Shown in pieces: positions 1 through 7,800 of a DNA stretch of 29,686 bases; the stretch's first letter is position 1; the number at the start of each line of letters is the position of its first letter. Where the stretch lies: the NCBI GenBank assembly GCA_016873575.1, contig VGWY01000002.1:1-29686 (forward strand). Reading direction: 5' to 3'. The notes under the pieces are model-generated. The model made no database searches, was not told the DNA's origin, and saw only the letters and a list, made by a program, of their open reading frames with translations. Origin of the DNA: Nitrospira sp. Lineage in GTDB: Bacteria; Nitrospirota; Thermodesulfovibrionia; Thermodesulfovibrionales; SM23-35. A program made the position numbers and the translations under genes.

Positions 1-97
1 TAAGAACAAATATCTCTTTTATTTATTACAAACAAAAAAAAGCTTGAATATATTAATATTTTTTCCTTTTTTATGGCTTCTTTTTTTATATGTCAAT

Positions 98-127
98 CTC
101 CGTGCCTCTGTGTCTCTGTGGTTATTA
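98..127 (-). repeat. CACAGAG-type dispersed short repeat, copy 1
   Basis: Read on the minus strand this is an AACCACAGAGACACAGAG-type sequence continuing into GGCACGGAG. Related stretches occur at 645-678 (plus orientation) and 721-742 (minus orientation). It lies just downstream of the HEAT-repeat gene. The short open frame across this stretch appears to be only translated repeat and low-complexity T-rich sequence. Confidence 0.6.
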
Positions 128-204
128 GAATGCTTTTCAACTTTTTTACGAAAGAACCTAAATTTTTTATCAAGAAATAGATATGTAGCAATAAAAGGGA
201 TCAA

Positions 205-612
205 TTAAACGGGTTGAGTCTTTGACTGAATCTCTTCTATTGCCTCTTGAGCAATAATCCTGACATCTGCATTTTCATCATTTATTGCTTCATGAAGAAA
301 GGGGATGGTATCTTGCTGTCCGATTATTCCGAGCAGATAAGCAGCATCACCCCGTATCATGGGGTTTTGATTTTTCAAAAGTGGGAGGATAAAGGGTATA
401 GCTTGGATTACATTTGCTGAATCCTCTCTTTTTAGGGTTTCGATAAGCGCTGAAACCCCTAACCTGACACGCATCCTTTCATCCTGCAGAAGGTCTCCGA
501 TGTATGCATATAATTTTTTATCATGTTTGAACATGTCAATGATGTTTTCGAGAAACCCGTTTTCCATATGGTCTGCAATCATGGTTTTCAGGTCAAAAGG
601 TTCGGGTTTCAT
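205..612 (-). CDS. Small HEAT-repeat protein
   Basis: This is a roughly 135-residue cytoplasmic protein made almost entirely of HEAT-type helical pairs. The segments RMRVRLGVSALIETL, NPMIRGDAAYLLGIIG and NADVRIIAQEAIEEIQ show the repeating pattern of Arg/Asp, small residues and Leu. Such short HEAT proteins usually act as protein-interaction scaffolds; no partner can be deduced here. The open frame extends to an ATG at 645, but those extra 11 residues (rich in Trp, Tyr and Phe) overlap a dispersed repeat. I therefore prefer the ATG at 612 (MKPEPFDLK). Neither start has a clear Shine-Dalgarno sequence. It is transcribed divergently from cysS, about 190 bp away. The three-repeat length could be a fragment of a longer HEAT protein, but the ends look natural. 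Confidence 0.75.
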   Translation of the reverse strand: MKPEPFDLKTMIADHMENGFLENIIDMFKHDKKLYAYIGDLLQDERMRVRLGVSALIETLKREDSANVIQAIPFILPLLKNQNPMIRGDAAYLLGIIGQQDTIPFLHEAINDENADVRIIAQEAIEEIQSKTQPV

Positions 613-644
613 CCAGGTATAATACCACAACCAAAAGAATACCA

Positions 645-678
645 TTAACCACAGATAACCACAGAGTTTACAGAGGAG
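645..678 (+). repeat. CACAGAG-type dispersed short repeat, copy 2
   Basis: The stretch contains AACCACAGATAACCACAGAG and continues into TTTACAGAGG. It is the same short motif family as at 98-127 and lies in inverted orientation to the copy at 721-742. Together they occupy most of the HEAT gene/cysS divergent intergenic region. Confidence 0.55.
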
Positions 679-720
679 TGGCTGTAAAAATACTGTTGGT
701 TGTTCTTTTTAAAACCTCTT

Positions 721-742
721 TTTCTCAGTGTTCTCTGTGGTT
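721..742 (-). repeat. CACAGAG-type dispersed short repeat, copy 3
   Basis: On the minus strand this reads AACCACAGAGAACACTGAGA. It is related to the copies at 98-127 and 645-678. Confidence 0.5.
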
Positions 743-767
743 TTCTTTTCTTCAGTGCGAATTGTTG

Positions 768-773
768 TATAAT
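768..773 (+). promoter_or_regulatory. Candidate -10 element for cysS
   Basis: A perfect TATAAT lies 24 bp upstream of the cysS ATG, which would give a leader of about 18 nt containing the strong ribosome site. No good -35 hexamer is visible at 16-18 bp spacing, so this is only a partial promoter call. Confidence 0.35.
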
Positions 774-797
774 TTCCCTACATGAATAGGAGGGACA

Positions 798-2276
798 ATG
801 AGGATTTATAACACTCTTTCTGGCAGTAAGGAGGAGTTTATCCCAATTAATTCTCATGGAGTCAAAATATATGCATGCGGAGTGACAGTGTATGATTACT
901 GCCATATAGGACATGCGAGAAGCGCTGTTGTATTTGATGTCATAAGAAGGTATATGAGATATAAGGGTTTTCACGTTACCTATGTAAGGAATTTTACTGA
1001 TATAGATGACAAGATCATTAACAGGGCAAGGCAGGAAGGGATAACATGGGACATCGTAGCCAAAAAATATACGGATGAATATTACAAGGATATGGACATG
1101 CTTGGAGTTGGAAGGGCTGATATTGAGCCAAAGGCAACAGAGCATATTCAAGAGATCATAGATATTGTAAAAGGACTCATTGATAAAGGATTTGCGTATG
1201 AGGTTGATGGCAATGTGTATTTTGAAGTGGGTACATTCCCTGGATATGGGAAGTTATCAAAACGGGATAAGGAAGATATGCTGGCTGGAGCAAGGGTTGA
1301 AGTAGATGAAAGAAAGAAAAACCCGATAGACTTTGCTTTGTGGAAGGCATCGAAGGAAGGCGAACCTTCATGGGATAGCCCATGGGGTCCCGGCAGACCA
1401 GGCTGGCATATCGAGTGCTCTGCTATGTCCCTAAAACATCTTGGAGAGAGTTTTGATATCCATGGTGGTGGTGCAGATTTGATCTTTCCCCATCATGAAA
1501 ATGAGATTGCACAGTCAGAGGCATTCACAGGAAAACCCTTTGCACGATACTGGATTCATAATGGATTTATTACGATTGATAAAGAGAAGATGTCAAAGTC
1601 CCTTGGAAATTTCTTCACCATTAAAGAGATCCTCGACAAATTCGACCCTGAAGTCGTAAGATGTTTTCTCCTTTCAACCCATTACAGGAGTCCGATAGAA
1701 TTTTCTGATGAGCAGTTGAGAGAGGTGGAGAGTTCCATAGATCGATACTATACCACTGTTATCAGGATTCAAGATTTTCTTAGCAAAAAGGAAAATTCCC
1801 CCCTCCCCCCTTTAGAAAAGGGAGGCGAGGGGGGACTGATGGAGAAGACTTTTGAAAATGTTGTCAACTCATTCAATGAAAAGTTTGAAGAGGCCATGGA
1901 CGATGACTTTAACACAGCCCTCGCACTGGGGCATATCTTTGAATTTATAAGAGATGTTAACAGATTTCTTGACAGCAAGCCATCAGGACCAAAGGCTAAG
2001 GAGATCTTATTAAAGGCAAAAGAACTCCTCATGGAAATAGGGGAGGTACTGAACATTTTTGGGAGAACACCTAATGAGTGGTATTGTTCTTTAATGGCTA
2101 CAAAAAAGATCGGACTGACTAAAGAAGAAATCCTTTATATGATTAAAGAGCGAGAAGATGCAAGGGAAAGGAAGGATTGGGGAATTGCCGATAGCATCAG
2201 AAAAGAACTTGAAGGGAAAGGGATTATCCTTGAAGATAAAAAGGATAGAACGGACTGGAAGGTCAAGGTTGGGTGA
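798..2276 (+). CDS. cysS: Cysteinyl-tRNA synthetase with an in-frame repeat insertion
   Basis: This class I aminoacyl-tRNA synthetase (492 aa) charges tRNA-Cys with cysteine using ATP in the cytoplasm. The HIGH signature is at residues 36-39 and KMSKS at 264-268. The expected zinc ligands C27, C207, H232 and E236 are all present, the last two in the PHHENE segment. The DALR-type helical domain follows from about residue 350, and a C-terminal anticodon-binding part ends in DRTDWKVK. The ATG is preceded by a good ribosome site, AGGAGGG at 788-794. The protein is about 30 residues longer than E. coli CysS (461 aa). Part of the excess is residues 332-347 (NSPLPPLEKGGEGG), which is the translation of a palindromic dispersed repeat at 1792-1836. 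The catalytic motifs are untouched, so the enzyme is probably active. Confidence 0.97.
   Translation: MRIYNTLSGSKEEFIPINSHGVKIYACGVTVYDYCHIGHARSAVVFDVIRRYMRYKGFHVTYVRNFTDIDDKIINRARQEGITWDIVAKKYTDEYYKDMDMLGVGRADIEPKATEHIQEIIDIVKGLIDKGFAYEVDGNVYFEVGTFPGYGKLSKRDKEDMLAGARVEVDERKKNPIDFALWKASKEGEPSWDSPWGPGRPGWHIECSAMSLKHLGESFDIHGGGADLIFPHHENEIAQSEAFTGKPFARYWIHNGFITIDKEKMSKSLGNFFTIKEILDKFDPEVVRCFLLSTHYRSPIEFSDEQLREVESSIDRYYTTVIRIQDFLSKKENSPLPPLEKGGEGGLMEKTFENVVNSFNEKFEEAMDDDFNTALALGHIFEFIRDVNRFLDSKPSGPKAKEILLKAKELLMEIGEVLNIFGRTPNEWYCSLMATKKIGLTKEEILYMIKEREDARERKDWGIADSIRKELEGKGIILEDKKDRTDWKVKVG
1792..1836. repeat. Palindromic dispersed repeat (family A) inside cysS
   Basis: A C-rich arm, a short TTTAGAAAAG centre and a G-rich arm form a hairpin (CCCTCC and GGGAGG arms with flanking CCCC/GGGG). 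It is in frame and encodes an SPLPPLEKGGEGG-type peptide. The antisense frame reads a very similar PPSPPFSKGGRGE, as expected of a palindrome. A longer double-hairpin relative lies at 22263-22340. Confidence 0.8.
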
Positions 2277-2306
2277 GAAAATTAAAAACTAAGATATTGC
2301 AACAAA

Positions 2307-2687
2307 ATGTTACATAAACGACTTGACAACATTTTATTACTGTTCATTTTCTTATTCACGTCCTGTGTATTTATAATTCCTGCTAATCTTTTTGCAGATG
2401 AAACCATCTGCTGCAAAATCCCTCCTGAACTCTCGGGCATTGGCCTGATTGCGTTAAGTCAAAAATCATTCTGTGATTATGTGAGAGAAAAAAATTTTGA
2501 GAATGCCTTAAAAATTATTAACGATTATATACAAAGTTTAAGTTCCCAATATAATCCTGATGACCATCTTTATCATGGTTATAAGAAAGAAGTCAATGTA
2601 AGAGCCTTTCGAGAAATTTGCAGCAGATTGATACAGGCTGATTTAAAGGTAATACAAAAAATAAGTTCCCCCACAAATAGCCTTTAA
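2307..2687 (+). CDS. Small exported protein of unknown function
   Basis: I do not recognise this 126-residue protein. It starts with a typical Sec signal peptide: Lys/Arg near the N-terminus, a hydrophobic stretch at about residues 8-28, and a probable cleavage site after NLFA at about residue 30. The mature part is about 95 residues with four cysteines (a CC pair shortly after cleavage, SFCDY and EICSR) that could form disulfides in the periplasm. The rest is helical and polar. It starts 30 bp after cysS on the same strand, so read-through transcription is possible. No clear Shine-Dalgarno precedes the ATG. The IS element begins shortly downstream and might have altered the 3' end, though the frame closes with a normal stop. 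Confidence 0.6.
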   Translation: MLHKRLDNILLLFIFLFTSCVFIIPANLFADETICCKIPPELSGIGLIALSQKSFCDYVREKNFENALKIINDYIQSLSSQYNPDDHLYHGYKKEVNVRAFREICSRLIQADLKVIQKISSPTNSL

Positions 2688-2726
2688 AGCCTTGATATAA
2701 GTCTCAGGGAAGATAAAAACCTCAAA

Positions 2727-4250
2727 ATTCACCCCAAACAATAAAGGGTACGAATCCTTTTTCTTGTATAATTTATTGACTCAAAAAACTAACAAGAAAG
2801 GAGACGCACCCTTGGCAAAGATTATACAGCAAAAGATATTCAGTTGGAAGGATGTAGACAGGAGTGGGGAGTTGGAAAGGCTAACGATGGTAATAGAGGC
2901 AATACCTGATGAGGGATTCATGAAGGTATTGGAGGCAGAAAGGAAGGGGCGTCGTGATGATTATCCGATAAGGGCAGTATGGAACAGCATCCTTGCAGGG
3001 GTAGTGTATCAACATGTATCGATAGAATCGCTAAGGCGGGAACTTATGAGGAAAGGGGAGTTAAGAGAGGCATGTGGATTTGATCCTGCACTTGGAGAAA
3101 AGGCCGTACCATCCAAGGATGCATACTCCTGCATGCTGAGGAAACTGATGAGGGGGCAGGAAGAGATAGAAGCGATGTTTAATGGACTTATAGAGGAACT
3201 GAAGAACTATCTACCTGATTTTGGCAGCCACCTTGCCATAGACAGCAAAAAGATAGAGAGTTATGCCAGGGGCAAAAAGAATCCTGAAGACAGTTCAGAC
3301 CCTGAAGCTGACTGGGGATACAAGACATACACGGGCAAGGGAGCAGACGGAAGTATTTGGGAGAAGATAAGCTCATGGTTTGGATATAAGCTTCATCTGC
3401 TGGTTGATACAACGTATGAACTGCCGGTTGGATATACCGTAACACGAGCATCGAGACATGACATTGGGGAGATGCTGCCGATGATAGAGGAAGCAAAGGA
3501 GAAACATTTTGAGGACATAGAGACGCTTGCCGGAGACAAGGCATATGACAGCGGGCCTCACAATGAGGTTTTATACGACGAACACGGGATCAAGCCTGTA
3601 ATAGACATAAGGAATCATTGGAAGGACGGAGAGGAGACGAAGCTTCTCAATCCTGAGAAAACAGATAACGTAGTATACGACTATAAGGGAACGGTATATT
3701 GTCATTGTCCTGAGGGCAACGAACGATACGAGATGGCATATTGTGGATTTGAGAAAGACAGGAATACATTGAAATACAAGTGTCCATTATCGGCCTACGG
3801 TATGGAGTGCAAGGGATATGTCCAGTGCTCGAAAGGAACGAATGGCAGGATAGTAAGGATATCACTTGATACAGACAGGAGAGTATTTGTACCGATAGCA
3901 AGGAGCAGTTACAAATGGCAGAGGATATACAATGGGAGGACAGCGGTTGAAAGAGTAAACAGCAGGATAGATTTATCCTTTGGATTTGAACACCACTTTG
4001 TGAGGGGAAAGGCAAAGATGATTCTCAGGGTTGGCCTGGCGCTGATAGTAATGCTGTCGATGGCACTGGCGCGGATAAAGAGAGACCAGATGGAAGACAT
4101 GAGATCACTGATAAAACAAGCGGCGTGAACGAATAGATTTTACCGATTAGAGGCACATCAAGGGGTAAGTGTTCCCTGTTGCGGGGAATTGAGATATGAA
4201 AAGGCTTATGATGAGACAAAAACGGTGTTAGTTGGGGAAAATGCATCCTT
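2727..4250 (+). mobile_element. IS1182-like insertion sequence (ends approximate)
   Basis: The element is built around the transposase at 2812-4128. The ends are only suggested. A segment at about 2727-2743 (ATTCACCCCAAACAA) and the reverse complement of about 4233-4250 (ATTTTCCCCAACTAA) share a CCCCAA core and about 11 of 17 positions, which could be imperfect terminal inverted repeats. I could not find a convincing target-site duplication. A total of about 1.5 kb would be normal for the family. Confidence 0.5.
2812..4128 (+). CDS. IS1182-like DDE transposase
   Basis: This is a DDE-type transposase of about 439 residues that would cut and rejoin the IS ends. The N-terminal part (about 1-110, DYPIRAVWNSILAGVVYQH) resembles the InsH/DUF772 region. 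The catalytic domain shows D144 (LAIDSKKIES), D242 (LAGDKAYDS) and E380 (AVERVNSRI). Between D and E lies a cysteine-rich insert (CHCPEG, YKCPLSAYGMECKGYVQC) that probably binds a metal, as in IS1182-type enzymes. The likely start is the TTG at 2812, giving MAKIIQQKIFSWKDV, because AAAGGAG lies at 2797-2803; the frame stays open further upstream. A TATAAT at 2767-2772 could be its -10 box. All catalytic residues are present and there is no frameshift, so the copy looks intact. It inserted between two small exported-protein genes. Confidence 0.9.
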   Translation: MAKIIQQKIFSWKDVDRSGELERLTMVIEAIPDEGFMKVLEAERKGRRDDYPIRAVWNSILAGVVYQHVSIESLRRELMRKGELREACGFDPALGEKAVPSKDAYSCMLRKLMRGQEEIEAMFNGLIEELKNYLPDFGSHLAIDSKKIESYARGKKNPEDSSDPEADWGYKTYTGKGADGSIWEKISSWFGYKLHLLVDTTYELPVGYTVTRASRHDIGEMLPMIEEAKEKHFEDIETLAGDKAYDSGPHNEVLYDEHGIKPVIDIRNHWKDGEETKLLNPEKTDNVVYDYKGTVYCHCPEGNERYEMAYCGFEKDRNTLKYKCPLSAYGMECKGYVQCSKGTNGRIVRISLDTDRRVFVPIARSSYKWQRIYNGRTAVERVNSRIDLSFGFEHHFVRGKAKMILRVGLALIVMLSMALARIKRDQMEDMRSLIKQAA

Positions 4251-4427
4251 CTGCTCCTGAGAGGGGCAACCTCTTGGCACAGTGCAACTTGTAAAAAACG
4301 ATTTCTCGAATGCCTCATACAACTTGTCCCTTGCGAATTTTTTAGCCCGATGCTATCCTTTCCATAAGCTTACCTTTTTGATACACCTCATTGGTTTAAC
4401 ATAAAAATGGGGGGTTGTATTTAAAAC
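4129..4427. other. IS right flank and intergenic stretch
   Basis: There is no convincing gene here. It contains the presumed right end of the IS (about 4233-4250) and a small AGAGG/CCTCT stem-loop near 4258-4275. The T-rich AATTTTTTAG near 4338-4347 and a GGGGGG run at about 4409-4414 precede the next gene; the G-run is too far from the ATG to be a normal ribosome site. Confidence 0.4.
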
Positions 4428-4766
4428 ATGGGAATGTTGACAGTGTTTATTTCCATCCTATTAATTCTTTTGATGAGTTTGCCTATCTATGCGGAATCCA
4501 TTGAATCCATCAAACTCCTCAAAATCTCCCCTCAAGACGCCTGTGCAATAATAAAAAACATTGATGGGAAGATGCAGATTATCAAGATGGGGGATTTGAT
4601 AGGTAATGGCAAAATAGTTGAGATAACAAAGGGACGGGTTGTGATTGAGGAGAAGACTGATAGTGGCCCGGAGACAGTAATTATAAGGCTTGAGGATGGA
4701 AAGCAGAGGGTCGAGAGGATAAAGAAAGGCGTAGATAAACAGCCTCTGCTTTTGCGCCCTCAGTGA
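4428..4766 (+). CDS. Small exported PilP/GspC-like protein
   Basis: This 112-residue protein has a hydrophobic signal segment (about residues 3-20) and probable cleavage after IYA. The mature domain, about 90 residues, has alternating beta-strand patterns. It carries the layout seen in the beta-barrel homology region of PilP (type IV pilus) and GspC (type II secretion): an AIIK/DGKMQIIKMGDLIG strand pair, then NGKIVEITKGRVVIEE, then a final VIIRLEDGKQRVERI. I infer a periplasmic domain of that type. No other pilus or secretion gene is next to it, so its role is open. ATG codons at 4428 and 4434 are both possible starts, and neither has a close Shine-Dalgarno. The TGA stop is the second to fourth base of the hairpin repeat at 4763-4799, so the repeat set the present C-terminus. 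Confidence 0.6.
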   Translation: MGMLTVFISILLILLMSLPIYAESIESIKLLKISPQDACAIIKNIDGKMQIIKMGDLIGNGKIVEITKGRVVIEEKTDSGPETVIIRLEDGKQRVERIKKGVDKQPLLLRPQ

Positions 4767-4799
4767 AGCTCCCGGACTAAAAGTCGGGGCTTCCATGCA
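4763..4799 (+). repeat. Hairpin repeat (family B), copy 1
   Basis: This 37-bp element is centred on a CCCGGACT/AGTCGGGG stem with GAAGC and CTTC outer arms and ends in CATGCA. It matches the copy at 22992-23028 at 35 of 37 positions by my reading. It overlaps the stop codon of the upstream gene. The form resembles structured ends of IS200/IS605-type elements or REP sequences (inference). Confidence 0.8.
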
Positions 4800-4821
4800 A
4801 GGGAAACATTTTGTTCATATA

Positions 4822-4864
4822 GCTGGCTTTCATCTCCGACTGAAAGTCGGAGATTTCAGCCAGC
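4822..4864. repeat. Long hairpin before the giant gene, related to family B
   Basis: This is an imperfect palindrome with arms of about 20 nt. The perfect inner stem ATCTCCGACT/AGTCGGAGAT closes on GAA, and the outer arms are GCTGGCT/AGCCAGC. The core CGACTGAAAGTCGG is the same as in the family B repeat. It ends 24 bp before the TTG start of the giant gene, so it may fold in that mRNA leader or act on read-through from upstream. Confidence 0.75.
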
Positions 4865-4888
4865 ATCCATGTAAATGAAGGTGTCCCA

Positions 4889-7800
4889 TTGGTTGCCCGC
4901 AACAACAATGTTCTGTCAATATCCGTTGTATTAAACATCATTGTCTTTATCCTTTCTTTATTTATTCAAACTATTTCTTTTGCCCAGGATTTTACCGCAA
5001 ATACCCTCGGTGATTATGGCAATGTTACGGTTATGGAAGTAACAGGAAATTATGATGCTAAAAATCCTGATGGCGCGTGGAACTACATACCGAGGCAAGA
5101 AATAGCAAAAGAATTCTTCAGGATCCATAAGGACGAATATGACTTCCTCGTCATCTTTTCCAACTTTGACTTCCAGATGCCTGATACAGAAACAAAGGCA
5201 TTATATCTCGGAGTTAAGAACGATACACAGGGCATAGGGCAACCAATTTTTGATAATTCAATACTTTTTGGAAGCAATGGTAAACTTCAAGGCATTATAG
5301 ATATAGGAAATATCTCGAATATTGTAACAAATCCTCTCGATCCCGAATTTGAAGATACCCTTTCTACCCTCGGCCATGAACAGATGCACAGATGGGGTGC
5401 GTATGTAAAATTCAAGGATGCATCAGGGAACACCAGTTCAGCCCTACTCGGAAAGGATGGGAGTCACTGGAGCTTTTTGTTCGACTCTGATGCCTCGGTT
5501 CTTTTAGGTAATGAGTGGCAGGACAACGGCAATGGTACATTCACATCCATTGGTGCAAGAAAATATTATAGTCCCCTTGATTTATACCTCACGGGATTTT
5601 ATGACAAATCACAGGTGCCTCCAATGCTTCTTATTGATAATCCGAATATTGACCCTAAAAGACTTCCTGAAATCGGAATCACCATTTCTGGAACGCCTCG
5701 ATATATCACAATTGATGACATTACTGCAGCAGAAGGGGAGAGGATTCCTGATCCTTCAGAATCACAGAAATCATTCAAGACTGCTTTTATATTAATAACA
5801 TCACCAGGTACATTCACCGGTTACGAATTATATGAAATTGAAAACATAAGAAACGGATGGGTGACAAGATTTTCAGTTCTTACGGGTGGTCAGGGTATTG
5901 TTGAGGTTGCCTCAAACTCTGAGGTAGATATTCCAACAAATCCCGGTGTTACTTTGCCTCCTTTTACTCCGAGAACCATTCCTCCAGATATAGAAGACGG
6001 TGTTAAATGGCTGATGAATAATCAGATGATTGATGGAAGCTGGATGGATTTGACCCAGACATTAGAAAGGGATACCGCAGAGGTAGTGTTCGTGTTGAAG
6101 AAATTTGATATTGCACAGCAGAGCTATTTCAAGGGGCTTCAGTGGCTCAATGGGGCTTATTCAGAAAACATAGATTATCTCTCAAGGAAGATAAATGCCC
6201 TTGTGAATTCGGGTCAGGATATAGCGACACTAATAGATGAACTCCTTTTGAGACAAAACCCCGACGGAGGTTGGGGAAGCAATGGAAGCTATGGAAGTAA
6301 CCCCGTGGATACTTCCCTTGCTTTAAAAGTGCTTGCAGTGACTGGTTATCCAGACCAGGGTGTCATATCAAAGGCCATTGAATACCTGAAGTCAAAACAG
6401 AATGCTAATGGTGGATGGGGAAGTGATGATGAGGAAAGCAGTATTGAGGCAACAGCAAATGTACTATCTGCATTTAATAAATACAGGGATAAATATCAAT
6501 TAGAGGATCAGATTTCGAGAGGCATTGCATGGCTGATTAATAAGCAAAATAATGACGGGGGGTTTGGAAATAGTCCAAGTACAATTTATGATACAGCCTT
6601 AGCAGTCTTAACTTTAAGGGAATTCGATGTATCAACAGATATTACAAATAATGGACTGAATTATATCCTCAATATCCAGTCAGAGAACGGAAGCTGGTAT
6701 GAAAGCCCCTATCAAACAGCCCTTGCAGTTAGTGCGGTATGGAAAGCAACAATTGATCCAGACTTATCTATAAAGAGTGGTGACATAACATTCATACCGC
6801 CTTCTATAAAGAGCCTTCCATCCAATGTCGTTATTAATGCGAATATATGGAATTTAGGAAGGACAGATGTGCCCCGGGCAAAGGTGTCGCTACATGATGG
6901 AGAACCATCACTTGGTAAAAAACTTGGAGAGCAAATCATTGCCTTCACTGGCCAGGCATCCACAACTGTAACCTTCTCTGTAACAATCAGTGACGTAAAC
7001 GAACATAGATTCTATATATCGGTTGACCCTGAAAATCTTATAAAGGAGTCAAACGAAGTAAACAACATGGCCTTGAATATCCTCAGGCCTGAAGCAACCC
7101 ATGATTTTGAGATACTGCCTTCTGATATTACAGTTTCTCAAAACCCTGTGGATATATTTAAAGATGTAAAGATTACATCAAAGATAACAAATAAAGGCAC
7201 GATGAATGCTTACAATGTTCAGGTTAAGTATTATATTGATGAAGGCGGAATTCCCTTTGATATAGCAACATCAACCGTTGATATCCCTGCAAACTCTACT
7301 ATCACCAATGAAATTACATGGAGGACAAACAAGGCAGGAGAAAATCTTTTGTTAACTGTTTTTGCAGACCCATTCAATTCCTTTACAGAGCTTTCAGAGG
7401 AAAATAATAAGGCATTCACATATCTCACAGTAAGTGGCTCGATAGAACCGAACCTGACAACCTCGTATAAGGATATGACGATAATCCCTAATCCCGCAAA
7501 TGAAGGAGGAAGCGTAAATATTTCAGCCCTCATCAAGAATGATGGATTCTCACCTGCAAGCAATATAGCTGTAAACTTCTATAAAGGAGTTCCAGGAGTA
7601 GATGGAGTTCTTTTCGGAAGCCAGACGATTTCATCTCTTAACCCAGGTGAAAGCAATAGGGTTTCTATAGACTGGATGAATATCATGGAATCAGGAGAAA
7701 GGATTATCTATGTTCAGATAGACTCTGATAACCAGATAAAAGAAATCAGGGAAGATGACAATGATGCCTTTATAACACTGAAGATCCTCAGCCTTCCTGA

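Noticed and set aside
19..204. Minus-strand 61-codon frame
   Set aside because: It is translated repeat and T-rich low-complexity sequence, with no ribosome site and no domain.
2688..2811. Possible small gene or riboswitch before the transposase
   Set aside because: Only a TATAAT and the candidate IS end are visible; no conserved RNA element is recognisable.
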